DNA of 64,000 nt from the NCBI GenBank assembly GCA_963851085.1, contig CAWKNX010000024.1, forward strand, positions 124,001 through 188,000, in the 5' to 3' direction. Shown in pieces: positions 36,492 through 45,339 of the stretch. Position 1 is the stretch's first letter. The number at the start of each line of letters is the position of its first letter. A model generated the notes under the pieces. That model was not told where the DNA came from. It saw only the letters and a program-made list of their open reading frames with translations, and did not search any database. Source of the DNA: DATFVJ01 sp963851085 (GTDB lineage: Bacteria > Actinomycetota > Actinomycetes > Streptosporangiales > Streptosporangiaceae). Made by a program: the position numbers and the translations under genes.

Positions 36492-37346
36492 TCATGCCTC
36501 CTTGTTGATCGCGGCGATCTCGTCCCTGCTCAGCTCCATCGAGGCGGCCGCGATGTTCGCCTCGACATGCGCGGCGGACCCGGAGCCCGGGATCGGCAGG
36601 ATCTGCGGCGACCTGGCGAGCAGCCAGGCGAGCACGACCTGGCGCGGGCTGACGCCGTGGTGGCCCGCCGCCTCGCTGACGGCACGGACGCGGTCGGCAT
36701 CCTGGATCGGCGCCCACGGCAGGAACACGAGGGTTTCCTGCTCGCACAGGTCCACCAACGGCTCCGAGGTCCGGTCGCTCCCGTTGAAACGGTTCTGGAC
36801 CGACACGACGGGCGTGACGCGTCCGGCTTCACGGAGTTGCCGCTCCGTCATGTTCGAGACCCCGATGTGACGGATCTTTCCCTCGTCCTTCAGCTCGGCG
36901 AGCGCACCGATCGACTCGGCGATCGGCACCTTCGGATCGGGCCGGTGGAGCTGGTACAGGAGAATCTGGTCGAGCCTCAGCCGTCGCAGGCTGCCCTCGC
37001 ACGCCTGCCGGAGATGGTCGGGGCGCCCGTTCGGCTGCCAGCGCCCGGGGCCCGGCCGCACCAGGCCGCCCTTGGTCGCGATGACGAGGTCGTCAGGATA
37101 GGGAAACAGGGTCTCCGCGATCAGGGCCTCGCTCACCTCTGGGCCATAGGAGTCGGCGGTGTCGATGAAGTTGACGCCGAGCTCGACGGCCCGCCGGAGC
37201 GCCGCCTTGGCCCTTTCCTTGTCGGGCGGCTCGCCCCAGATTCCGGCACCGGTGATCCGCATCGCGCCGAATCCCATCCGGTTCACGGTCAGATCTCCGC
37301 CGACGTCGATGGTGCCGGCCGCCGCAGCACTGGGTTGGCCGTTCAT
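36492..37346 (-). CDS. Aldo/keto reductase
   Basis: 284 aa from ATG 37346 (GAGGAGG seven bases upstream). The AKR TIM barrel keeps the tetrad: Asp and Tyr in FIDTADSYGP, Lys in VIATKGG, His in LYQLHRPDPK. The NADP site is at the C-terminus (LPIPGSGSAAHVEAN). It reduces aldehydes or ketones, substrate unknown. Compare with the second AKR at 41545, which has lost the His. Confidence 0.92.
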   Translation of the reverse strand: MNGQPSAAAAGTIDVGGDLTVNRMGFGAMRITGAGIWGEPPDKERAKAALRRAVELGVNFIDTADSYGPEVSEALIAETLFPYPDDLVIATKGGLVRPGPGRWQPNGRPDHLRQACEGSLRRLRLDQILLYQLHRPDPKVPIAESIGALAELKDEGKIRHIGVSNMTERQLREAGRVTPVVSVQNRFNGSDRTSEPLVDLCEQETLVFLPWAPIQDADRVRAVSEAAGHHGVSPRQVVLAWLLARSPQILPIPGSGSAAHVEANIAAASMELSRDEIAAINKEA

Positions 37347-37421
37347 GGGATGCCTCCTCGTGGTTGCCTCCAGCTTCACAGCCTCCCACCACAATCCTGC
37401 GGCGGCACACCCGCGCGACCT

Positions 37422-39182
37422 TCACCCGCCCGGACAGTTCGGCACGCAGATGCCGCGTGCGACGGCGTCAAAGAAGACGCTGGCGATATCGGACGGCCGC
37501 GCGACGTTGTAGGACGCACCGTGAGTGATGGCGGTGATCTGCGCCAGGGCCGCTAGCTCACCGTCCGTCCCGGCTGTGACCGCGATGATCTCAACGGGCC
37601 GCTGCGGGTCGTAGTCCTTGCGCAAGCTCGTGAGCAACTGGCCGAGAGAGATGTCGTGGTGGGCGGTGTCGGTGCCTGAGCCGAGCACGATCAGGGCGTT
37701 GACGTGGTCCGGGTGATACAGCGCGGTCATCTCGCGGAAGGCGGCGAGAATCGATTCGTACATGGCGGCGCTCGCGTCGGCCTTGGGCTGGACCGTGTTG
37801 GCGATCTGCTGTAGCTGCTGCCGCCGGGTAAGCAGGCCGAGCTGGGCGGGCAGCGGTCCCATGGGAACCATCTCGCGGTAGGGCAGTGAGCCGTTCATGT
37901 GCGTGGAGTACTCCCAGATGCCCATTGCCGTGCTGTCAGGGAAGAGTGACAGGCCGAGGCTGGCGGCCTGGCTCAGCACTTGCAGCCTGGTGGGGGCGCC
38001 AGGTGCGAGCGGCAGGCTCTCAGCCGCGGAGACATCGACGAGCACGAGGGAACGGTCACCAAGGCTGAGCCGGTGCCATTCCTGAAGCGCCGCACCCGCT
38101 TCCCCCGGTCCGGCGAGCACGACCGCGGGTTGCAGGTTCCCGATGATCCCGAACTGGCTGCCCGCCTCGTTGGCCTGGCCGCCCGCGGACCGGAATCCTG
38201 CCTCACGGACGTAGGCGGCGGTGAAACTCGACCTGAGCACCTGTTCGAACTCAGCCGCCGCCTGGACTTTCAGCGGGGCGGACGTCGTCACCACGAACGG
38301 ATAGTCGAGGTTGTACTCATTGGACGGGTAGAAGGCGGTGAGCGGCTGATGCGGATTGGCCTGGTTGTAGGCCTCGACCGCTTGCTCGGTGGTGACGGTG
38401 ACCGGCCGGGTGTTCCAGGGCGGCTGGGCGAGGGTGGCGAAATAATGCAGCGACTGCGGATCGTCGAAAGACGTCGTGGGCACGAGGTTGTGCACGAAGG
38501 CGGTGAACTCGGTGCGCGCCCGCGGCCGCGCACCGAACAGCCTCCTTGCCTCCACAAGCGTGGCAAGCCCGGTCGCGCTCTGCGCCGGGTCAGGAAGCTG
38601 AACCGCCAGGCCGGCCGAGGGCGATGGCCCGCCGAGTGACGGCGGGAACAGGGCCTTCCAGCTGGCCAGGCGAGACGAGCGGCCGAGCTGCCCGACGACT
38701 TGCCGTGGTGTCGCGATGACGAGCGGTGATACTGCCACCGAGGTCCCGGTCAGCCGCGCGGCCGCCGCGCCGCGAGGCGAGCTGTGGACGACATCCACCC
38801 ACAGGCTGGAGTCGGGTACCCATGCGTCGATCGCTGTCTCGCCCGCGATGGTGGCCTCGCCCGACAGGCTCGCGGCCACCGCGTCCGGACGGTCTTCTGT
38901 GACCTCCACCTGTGCGCAGTGTCCGCCCACATCGCGGTGGAGGTCGTTGAAATAGATGCCGATCCGCTGCACGGCGGGTGCGATGTCCAGTGCCGCCGCG
39001 ATGTGCAGCCGGACCGGCCCTCGCTCGCACAGCGCCCGGACGAGGGCCGCGCGCACGCCGATCACCGCGATCACGCTGATGACCAGCACGCCTACGAGCA
39101 CGACGGCAAGCACCCGCCTGCTGACGCCGTCCGCGGCGCTGCGCCGTGGCCGGGCCTGGGGGTGGGGCGGCTCGCCGTCCAT
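37422..39182 (-). CDS. Membrane-anchored substrate-binding/vWA-like protein
   Basis: 586 aa, start preceded by GAGGT. A single N-terminal helix (about 23-47) anchors an extracellular part. Residues ~60-330 resemble an extracellular solute-binding fold (AIDAWVPDSSLWVDVVHSSP; SPLVIATPRQVVGQLG). The C-terminal part (~390-580) looks like a von Willebrand A-type domain (SLVLVDVSAAES, HVNALIVLGSGTDTA, VEIIAVTAGTDGELAAL), although the MIDAS Ser pair is incomplete. Two-part binding/vWA proteins of this sort occur in actinobacteria; their role is unknown. Confidence 0.7.
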   Translation of the reverse strand: MDGEPPHPQARPRRSAADGVSRRVLAVVLVGVLVISVIAVIGVRAALVRALCERGPVRLHIAAALDIAPAVQRIGIYFNDLHRDVGGHCAQVEVTEDRPDAVAASLSGEATIAGETAIDAWVPDSSLWVDVVHSSPRGAAAARLTGTSVAVSPLVIATPRQVVGQLGRSSRLASWKALFPPSLGGPSPSAGLAVQLPDPAQSATGLATLVEARRLFGARPRARTEFTAFVHNLVPTTSFDDPQSLHYFATLAQPPWNTRPVTVTTEQAVEAYNQANPHQPLTAFYPSNEYNLDYPFVVTTSAPLKVQAAAEFEQVLRSSFTAAYVREAGFRSAGGQANEAGSQFGIIGNLQPAVVLAGPGEAGAALQEWHRLSLGDRSLVLVDVSAAESLPLAPGAPTRLQVLSQAASLGLSLFPDSTAMGIWEYSTHMNGSLPYREMVPMGPLPAQLGLLTRRQQLQQIANTVQPKADASAAMYESILAAFREMTALYHPDHVNALIVLGSGTDTAHHDISLGQLLTSLRKDYDPQRPVEIIAVTAGTDGELAALAQITAITHGASYNVARPSDIASVFFDAVARGICVPNCPGG

Positions 39183-39539
39183 GGAATACCTCGCTTGGGC
39201 GGGCGCACGGCTCGGTTGGCTGGCACTCTACTCTGACTGGCGAGTAACAACCGAAGCACATCGCACCGCCCGTGGCATCGGTTCCTCGCGCCGGGCTCCG
39301 GCCGCAGGTCGCCGCAACCCGCCCAATACGTTGAATTCTACGTATAACCGTATGCTCCGCATTCTCTGCCGACAAGATGAAAATTATCCGCGTAAACGAG
39401 CGCAAATCGCTGGCGCACTGTGCGGTAAAGTTTCCCGGCCCAGCCAGATAAGGCCATACAGGGAATTCAAGCGTGCTATATATCACTGGTATCGCTCCTG
39501 ACCGGATTGGGCATGGGCGTGGCGGTGAAGAGGGATGCT
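39183..39539. other. Divergent AT-richer promoter region
   Basis: About 350 bp, less GC-rich than its neighbours from 39315 to 39490, between two divergent genes. TATATATC at about 39478-39485 is a plausible -10 for the rightward gene. No ORF is credible. Confidence 0.45.
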
Positions 39540-40787
39540 ATGCGCGTTGGCGGCACCGGACCGCGGGCTATCAGGCAGCGGTCCGCGGTGGCGGCGTGGC
39601 CCGAGGCGGTCGAGGTCGAGTTGGGGCCGGGGTTCTTTACCCAGGGGGCCTGGCCGGAAGACCCGCACGCCAGCACTGATGAGACGGCCGAGCCCCGCGG
39701 TCACCAGCACCGGGGCGGCGGCAAAGCCAGGGCTGGTGCGCAGAAAGCAATGCGGACGGCTGGCCGGCATCCGCAGCGGGACCGCCACGGCCGGCGGCAC
39801 GGCCGCGTCGGTGCGCCGCGGACGGGCAGCCGGCGGACGGGCAGATGGCACGGGCGGCTGGTCGTCATCGCCGTGGTCCTCGCGGCATTGTCCGCGAACG
39901 TCGCCGGGCGTGGGCATGGGCGCGAGGTCCGGCCGCGCAGCCCGGCCCACCTCGGCGGCCACAGCCCGGCCCACCTCGGCGGCCACAGCCCGGCGGCCTT
40001 CGCGGCGGCGGACATTCGCGGCCTTGCCGCGCGATGGGTCACCGGGCAGGTCAGCCGGAGCGCCATCGTGGCCTGTGACCCGGCCATGTGCGCCGCCCTC
40101 CAGGCGCGGGGGATGCCCGGGGGGAACATGCTCGTCCTGCGGCAGGGGGCGCCCGATCCCCTCGGCGCTGACGTGGTCGTCGCGACGTCTGCGCTGCGGA
40201 ATCAGTTCGGCCCCCGGCTGAGCGCGGTCTATGCGCCCGACGTCATCGCGAGCTTCGGGTCGGGGAGCCCGCGGATAGAAATCCGGGCTGTCGCGGCTGA
40301 CGGCTCCGCCGCGTACCGCGGCGCGCTCGGTGCGGACGTGCTGGCCAGGAAGGCCGCGGGAACGCAGTTGCTGCGGAACGCGGGGATCGCCGCCTCGGCC
40401 ACAGCGAGCAGGCAGCTCGCCGACGGCGCGCCGGACTCGCGGCTTCTGCTCACGCTCGCGGCCCTGGCTACATCGCAGCCGGTATACGTCGTGGCGTTCG
40501 GTGACTCCGCGCACGGCGCGAGCGCCGGCCTACCACTGCGCTCGGTGATCGTGACGGCGGGCGGTGGGGCCGCTGGCAGGGACGGTGGGGCCGCTGGCAG
40601 GGACGGTGGGGCCGCTGGCACGGGCGGTGCCGGATATCAGCGCGGCATTCTCGCGTTCCTGCGCGCTCAGCGTCCGCCGTACTTGGCGGCCGGTGCGCGG
40701 GTGACCAGCCTCACGAGCGGTCAGCCGGCCGTGCGCATCGAATTCGCCGCGCCAAGCCCGCTCGGGCTGCTCGGCACAACTCCGTGA
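39540..40787 (+). CDS. Membrane-anchored extracytoplasmic protein of unknown function
   Basis: 415 aa. ATG 39540 is chosen because GAGGGA lies five bases upstream; the frame is open further to 39507. A long basic cytoplasmic segment (1-110) leads to one helix (LVVIAVVLAALSANVAG), then two 24-bp repeats (HLGGHSPA, 39939-39986) and a globular domain with a conserved-looking CDPAMCAAL and GADVVVATSALRNQFG. Three 21-bp repeats (40563-40625) encode GGAAGRD in a late loop. No family is recognised. It is divergent from the vWA-like gene. Confidence 0.65.
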   Translation: MRVGGTGPRAIRQRSAVAAWPEAVEVELGPGFFTQGAWPEDPHASTDETAEPRGHQHRGGGKARAGAQKAMRTAGRHPQRDRHGRRHGRVGAPRTGSRRTGRWHGRLVVIAVVLAALSANVAGRGHGREVRPRSPAHLGGHSPAHLGGHSPAAFAAADIRGLAARWVTGQVSRSAIVACDPAMCAALQARGMPGGNMLVLRQGAPDPLGADVVVATSALRNQFGPRLSAVYAPDVIASFGSGSPRIEIRAVAADGSAAYRGALGADVLARKAAGTQLLRNAGIAASATASRQLADGAPDSRLLLTLAALATSQPVYVVAFGDSAHGASAGLPLRSVIVTAGGGAAGRDGGAAGRDGGAAGTGGAGYQRGILAFLRAQRPPYLAAGARVTSLTSGQPAVRIEFAAPSPLGLLGTTP

Positions 40788-40940
40788 TGGACGTGACGCC
40801 CGCGCCCAGACACCCCGATGACCGTGGCACGAGGGGCGGCCGGCCCTGTCGTGGCGTGCCTGTGGTCTCGCCCGGCCGTTGTTCCATGATGGTGCCTCGC
40901 CCGCGCAAGAAGATGGCCGTATTACCGGGCCATGTGGCGG

Positions 40941-40999
40941 TTTCATGATCGAGGTAACTTTCTGGAAGCATGCGCGGAATAGTTACCGCGATCATGAAA
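40941..40999. repeat. Interspersed palindrome, copy 4
   Basis: Outer arms TTTCATGATCG and CGATCATGAAA with one mismatch in the left arm (GAGG for GCGG), interior GGAAGCATGCGCGGA. The 40788-41217 region has no other supported feature. Confidence 0.8.
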
Positions 41000-41217
41000 G
41001 GTCACGTCGCGGCGGGCAAGATTCCGCGCCTGACACCTGATCGATGGCCCGCGGGCCGCCGGGGGCAGCACTGTGACCATGTACCACCGCAAAGCCGTGG
41101 GAGGCGGCTCCGTGACGGACGGCCCGAACCGGCATCTACTACCCCTCCACGCGACGAACGAGGACGCTTACGCCAATGCTACGTACCCCTCCCACGCGAC
41201 CGCCGGGCAGACCAGGG

Positions 41218-41368
41218 TCGCGTGGTGCTCGCGGTCCACCGGCCATTCCCAACGCCGGAGGGCCCGATCCACTTCGCGGGCGAGCACACGTCACTCAAAC
41301 ACGCCTGGATCGAAGGCGCGCTGGAATCATCGATCCGTGCCGCGCTGGAAGTGAACGAAGCCCCCTGA
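41218..41368 (+). pseudogene. C-terminal fragment of a flavin monoamine oxidase
   Basis: The frame ending at 41368 reads PEGPIHFAGEHTSLKHAWIE then GALESSIRAALEV, which is the FAD-binding C-terminal signature of flavin monoamine oxidases. Nothing upstream matches the rest of the enzyme (usually ~450 residues), and no start site is visible, so it is a relic of a deleted gene. Confidence 0.75.
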
Positions 41369-41544
41369 CAGCGCCCGGGCGGCCCGGCTGCTGATTGATG
41401 ATCTGCCACCGGAATTCAGTGTCAGCGACGTGAGCCGTGCCGGGCCGGGTCACCCCGCGCAGCCGTTCGGGACAATTGATCCGTAACGGCTGCCGCGCGT
41501 GACACACGGCCGCGGCCGTCGGCCCGGCAGCTGGGCGGGCGGAC

Positions 41545-42552
41545 TCAGGCGCCGCGGGCGGGCGGGTGCTCGCTGTCCAGGATCCCCATCTGCGCTGCGT
41601 CGTAGCGGGTACCCGCCACCTGGTCAGCGGGGATCGCGGCTTCGACGCGGGCCAGATCGGCTTCGGTGAGTTCGAGATCGAGCGCGCCGAGCGACTCCCG
41701 CAGCCGCTGCCTTCGCTTGGTGCCGATCAGCGGGATGATGGCCGGATCCCGGGACAGGACCCAGGCCAGGGCGACCTGCGCGGCCGTCGCGCCCATCTGC
41801 TGTGCGGCCTGGTCCAGAGCGTCGACAAGCGCACGGTTACGTTCCAGGTTCCCGCTCTGGAAACGGGGAAAGCGGGCGCGCGGGTCCGATGCGCCCAGCG
41901 ACCGCGCGGTCGAGGTGTCGAGCAGGCCACGCGACATTACGCCGTAGGCGGTCACCCCGATGCCAAGCTCGCGCACGGTCGGCAGGATCTCCGCCTCGAT
42001 GCCGCGGCTCATCAGTGAGTACTCGATCTGCAGCGCGGTGATCGGGTGCACCGCGTGGGCCCGGCGGATGGTCTGCGCGCCCATCTCGGACAGGCCGATG
42101 TAGCGCACGTAGCCAGCCTCGATGAGCTCGGCGATGGCACCTACCGTGTCCTCGATGGGAACATTCGGGTCCAGGCGGGCCGGCTGGTACAGATCGACGT
42201 AGTCCGTTCCCAGCCGCCGCAGCGTGTAGGCGAGCCACGTCTTCACGGCCGCGGGCCTGGCATCGTAGCCAAGGAAGGCGCCCTTCGGATCCCGGTGCGC
42301 GCCGAACTTCACCTGGATGAAGACATCCGCACGGCTCCGGCCTTTCAGCGCCTCGCGCAGCAGCAGTTCGTTGTGCCCCATGCCATAGAAGTCGGCGGTG
42401 TCGAGCAGCGTGATCCCGGCGTCGAGGGCCGCGTGAATCGTCGCGATACTCTCCTCCTCGTCGGCGGGTCCGTAGGTTCCTGACATCCCCATCAGGCCGA
42501 GACCGACCGTGGAAACGACCGGGCCGTCCCGTCCAAGCGTGCGCACGTCCAT
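41545..42552 (-). CDS. Aldo/keto reductase lacking the catalytic His
   Basis: 335 aa; ATG preceded by AGGGATGT. AKR barrel with LLDTADFYGMGHNELLLREA (Asp and Tyr of the tetrad), IQVKFGAHRDPKG (Lys) and C-terminal LIGTKRRQRLRES. The usual His of DLYQxHR is Ala (DLYQPARLDP). Such YQPARLD members are known in actinobacteria, so they may still bind cofactor but with altered chemistry. The MAO relic lies 176 bp beyond its 3' end. Confidence 0.88.
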   Translation of the reverse strand: MDVRTLGRDGPVVSTVGLGLMGMSGTYGPADEEESIATIHAALDAGITLLDTADFYGMGHNELLLREALKGRSRADVFIQVKFGAHRDPKGAFLGYDARPAAVKTWLAYTLRRLGTDYVDLYQPARLDPNVPIEDTVGAIAELIEAGYVRYIGLSEMGAQTIRRAHAVHPITALQIEYSLMSRGIEAEILPTVRELGIGVTAYGVMSRGLLDTSTARSLGASDPRARFPRFQSGNLERNRALVDALDQAAQQMGATAAQVALAWVLSRDPAIIPLIGTKRRQRLRESLGALDLELTEADLARVEAAIPADQVAGTRYDAAQMGILDSEHPPARGA

Positions 42553-42800
42553 GACATCCCTGTTTCAAACCGGAGGCGCGGGGCCTCGGTGGCGTACCGA
42601 CGAGCGGTTGCCGCCAGCGTCCCTGCGGCAGGTCACCGAGTCTGCCACGCCGCATGCCGCGCAGAACTCCGTGGGCGCCCCGCGCTGATCCCCGCCGAGC
42701 GGGGGGATCGCGCAAGGGGCGGCGTGGGGTGTGCGGGCCTCCACGCACGCCAGGGATGAACACCAGGCCTCCGCTCGCGCGTTCAGCGGCCCCGGTGCGT

Positions 42801-43322
42801 TCACCAGCGGAGTGAGATGGTCATCACGGCGGCCCCCGTGACGGCGAGCAAGGCAAGCCCGTCGAACGTGCGCCAGCGGATGGATCCCACGACGGCCTGG
42901 AGATAGTCGGCAGCGGCGATGCGGCGGGTGTCCCGCAGCAGCGCGGCCGCGCGGCCCGCGCTGTGGCCGAGCCCAAGCACCGCGGCCAGTGCCACTCCGG
43001 CGGGCAGGTTGCCGATGGACGCCACGACCAGCAGGAGCAGCCCGAAGCCGGCGTAGGGGTTGCGCGTGGCGAACCCGGGCCCGAGAAGTGAGCCCCAGAC
43101 GAGAATTCGCCGCCACCCCGGAGCGTTGTCCACCCACTGCGACGGAACCTGCCAGGTACGGCCCGGTGGCGGCAGGCCGGGCCGGGCGGCGGCCTCGACC
43201 AGTCCGTAGTACGCCCCGTAGGCGACGATCAGTGCCAGGGCGATGCGGTCAACCGGCGCCATGTTGACCAGCAGGCCAACCAGCATCCACATGGCCACGG
43301 CCGGCAAGGTGTACGCGAGCAC
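42801..43322 (-). CDS. Polytopic membrane protein upstream of the Cys-rich unit
   Basis: 173 aa, four to five helices, with WRRILVWGSLLGPGFATRNP in the middle. The GTG at 43322 falls inside the first helix; in-frame codons continue upstream to the stop of the 49-aa gene (43392), so a short extension via a non-standard start is possible. It lies 69 bp beyond the 49-aa gene and downstream of the mau-like unit on the same strand. The motif GPGFATRNPYAGF recalls integral membrane proteins of redox-maturation loci, but no family is certain. Confidence 0.65.
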   Translation of the reverse strand: MLAYTLPAVAMWMLVGLLVNMAPVDRIALALIVAYGAYYGLVEAAARPGLPPPGRTWQVPSQWVDNAPGWRRILVWGSLLGPGFATRNPYAGFGLLLLVVASIGNLPAGVALAAVLGLGHSAGRAAALLRDTRRIAAADYLQAVVGSIRWRTFDGLALLAVTGAAVMTISLRW

Positions 43323-43391
43323 CAGCCATAGCGGCCCGGCAATCCTCCCGACCGGGAGGTCGGCGGCCAGCGAGGTCGCCGAGTTCGCCCC

Positions 43392-43541
43392 TCAGGGAGA
43401 GTACGCCTTCGAGTAGCCGTTCACGACGGCCACCACGACCGCCATGGCCGCGAGCGCGGCAAGGCCGCCGGAGGCCAGCCAGCCAGCGGCGAGCCCGGCC
43501 GCGACCGCGCCTGAGGCGGCCGCGAGCTTGGCGAAGGACAT
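43392..43541 (-). CDS. 49-aa single-helix membrane peptide
   Basis: ATG 43541 follows GGGAGG. MSFAKLAAASGAVAAGLAAG begins a protein with one or two Ala/Gly-rich helices and a polar end (VNGYSKAYSP). It lies between the Cys-rich protein gene and the polytopic membrane gene, all on one strand, so it may be part of that unit. Not recognised. Confidence 0.6.
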   Translation of the reverse strand: MSFAKLAAASGAVAAGLAAGWLASGGLAALAAMAVVVAVVNGYSKAYSP

Positions 43542-43670
43542 GGAAAGAGGCCTCCCGTTATCCGCAGCCCGCACGACCGGCGACCGTGACCTGTGCGGGC
43601 TGGCGACCGTGACGCGCCGGGCCGGACACCGTGCACCGCGCGGGCCGGACACCGCGCACCGCGCGGTTCT

Positions 43671-44171
43671 CTATGAGGCGGCGATCACTCCCTGGACCCT
43701 CTCCCGTTCAACACGGACATCGTACGGCGTGCAGCAATCGGCACACAGGACGCCGCTAATGCATATGCAGATATTGCAGCTGTGCCGTGGCTTGCAGTCC
43801 TGGCACAGCCTGAATCCGTGACCGCATTTGCCATAGCCCGTGCAGTGGACCCACGTTCCAGTGGAATACACGCACAGCCCGCCGCAGCTTGTGGGCGGGT
43901 GTTTGCAGAGCGAGTGCCGCGCAGGGCAGCCCAACGTGGGGCAACCGTGTGCGCACAGGGGACTCGGGCCGCACGCGTCTGGGCAGGTGACTTTCGCGAA
44001 TGCGGGGCGCTGGCCCAATGCGACCGCACCGACGGTCGCGGCACCGGTGAGGATGGCGGTCCGCAGCGCGGCCCTGCGGTTGACGATCCGGCCGGCTTTC
44101 TCGGTTCCCCTGCCTACCCGCGCGTCAATTCGCCGCCCAAACTCTTTCCAGCCGCTCACCTGCCGTCTCAC
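43671..44171 (-). CDS. Tat-exported 18-cysteine protein
   Basis: 166 aa. Tat-like signal: NRRAALRTAILTGAATVGAV with Arg at 32-33 and a cleavage-like AFA at 57-59. The mature part (~105 aa) holds 18 Cys in clusters (CPDACGPSPLCAHGCPTLGC; WVHCTGYGKCGHGFRLCQDC; CNICIC). The start overlaps the mauD-like stop (GTGA at 44171); GTG 44159 has better ribosome-binding-site spacing. The pattern is reminiscent of a methylamine dehydrogenase light chain, but there is only one Trp in the mature part beyond the signal, so the two-Trp TTQ cofactor cannot form in the known way. Function unknown. Confidence 0.8.
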   Translation of the reverse strand: MRRQVSGWKEFGRRIDARVGRGTEKAGRIVNRRAALRTAILTGAATVGAVALGQRPAFAKVTCPDACGPSPLCAHGCPTLGCPARHSLCKHPPTSCGGLCVYSTGTWVHCTGYGKCGHGFRLCQDCKPRHSCNICICISGVLCADCCTPYDVRVERERVQGVIAAS

Positions 44172-44803
44172 CTCTCCTCAACGATGGCTGTCATCATGTC
44201 ATGGCCAGACGGCTCCGAGGCGGCAGGCGTTACTGGCAGCGTCGCACCGTCTGGCACAGGCAGCAGGCACGCGCGCACGAAAGCCCGGACGTCCGCGCGG
44301 CGGGTCGCCGGGCCGGCGGCCCGGACGACTCCGGCGCCGTCGATTGCGACCAGCAGCGGCGTCGCGGATGCGCCGTATGCCTCCAGCGTGGCGTCGGCGA
44401 GAACGCGACCAAGTGGCAGCCGTGTTTCCGTGAACGGCTCGGAGATCTGAAGGTAACTGGGCGGCTCGGAGATGAGAAGCAGCGGCCGCACGTCCGTAAG
44501 CTCGCCGTCGGTATCCGCTCCGTTCAGGGCGGTGACAAGCTCCTCACACGACGGGCAGGTCGGGTCGACAAAGGCCAGCAGGGCGGCGCGCCCATCGCCC
44601 GGCCTGAAGAACTCCTCCTTACCGCCGCCCAGCCGCGCGTATTCGAAGATGGTCGCGCGGCTGCCCACGCGTGGACCGAGGTCCCGCGGTGAGCGCGTGA
44701 CGCCGAGGTGCCGCCCAAGCTGGCGGAACATCAAGGTCACGAGCACCCCGAGCGCCAGCAGCAGCACCCACTGGGCCACCGCAACGTAGACCGGGATTTT
44801 CAT
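44168..44803 (-). CDS. MauD-like membrane-anchored thioredoxin-fold protein
   Basis: 211 aa. One N-terminal helix (about 5-27), then a thioredoxin-like domain with the active pair C83/C86 in AFVDPTCPSCEELV. The ATG at 44803 overlaps the MauE-like stop (ATGA) and its own stop overlaps the Cys-rich gene, so the three are translationally coupled. MauD proteins act on disulfides of the amine-dehydrogenase light chain; here the partner is the 18-Cys protein. It works at the outer face of the membrane. Confidence 0.82.
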   Translation of the reverse strand: MKIPVYVAVAQWVLLLALGVLVTLMFRQLGRHLGVTRSPRDLGPRVGSRATIFEYARLGGGKEEFFRPGDGRAALLAFVDPTCPSCEELVTALNGADTDGELTDVRPLLLISEPPSYLQISEPFTETRLPLGRVLADATLEAYGASATPLLVAIDGAGVVRAAGPATRRADVRAFVRACLLPVPDGATLPVTPAASEPSGHDMMTAIVEER

Positions 44804-45336
44804 GAGGTATCCAGCTCCAGTCTCCTGGCCAGCCCCAATGCGTGGGCGGCGCTGAACGCGGCGAGCGCGACCAATGACCCGGCCAGCAGGAGCAGGACCC
44901 GCGAGGCAGCGCTGATCGTGACCATCGCGGGCGGTACTCCGGACATGGCGATAGCGGCGGCCGCGGCGATCGCCGCGCTCCGGGCCATCCCGGGCGCATC
45001 GAACCTCCGGCTGGACAACGCGCCGAAACAGCGGCACGAGCGCCCGCGGTGAAGCGCGTAGCCGAGACCGGACACAGATACGAACCCGCAGGCGAGCGCG
45101 AACACGACGGGGTTGAGCCAGCCGGCCGCTGGCAGCGACAGGCTCGCGGCGCCAAGTGCCAACTCCGCGGCGGCAACGGTCAGGGCCGCCGCCGCCGCGG
45201 CGGCCCTCGGCACACGCAAGGGCAGTAACAGGCGCACCGCCGCGGCGAAGCTGGCTACATCCGCGAGCTTGGCGCCGCCGGCGACGAGCAGCATCACCGC
45301 GACCAGTGCCTTCGCCGTCAGGGTGACGACATCCAC
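44800..45336 (-). CDS. MauE/DoxX-family redox membrane protein
   Basis: 178 aa, about four helices, GTG start preceded by GGGGGGT. The CRCFG pair (C101/C103) sits between helices, the characteristic site of MauE proteins that pass electrons or disulfides. The gene begins three bases after the stop of the TlpA-like gene and overlaps the MauD-like gene. This supports a dedicated disulfide-relay operon. Confidence 0.85.
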   Translation of the reverse strand: MDVVTLTAKALVAVMLLVAGGAKLADVASFAAAVRLLLPLRVPRAAAAAAALTVAAAELALGAASLSLPAAGWLNPVVFALACGFVSVSGLGYALHRGRSCRCFGALSSRRFDAPGMARSAAIAAAAAIAMSGVPPAMVTISAASRVLLLLAGSLVALAAFSAAHALGLARRLELDTS

Positions 45337-45339
45337 GTC

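Noticed and set aside
43671..44171. Methylamine dehydrogenase light chain
   Set aside because: Only one Trp in the mature part and no large subunit nearby, so TTQ assembly as known is not possible.
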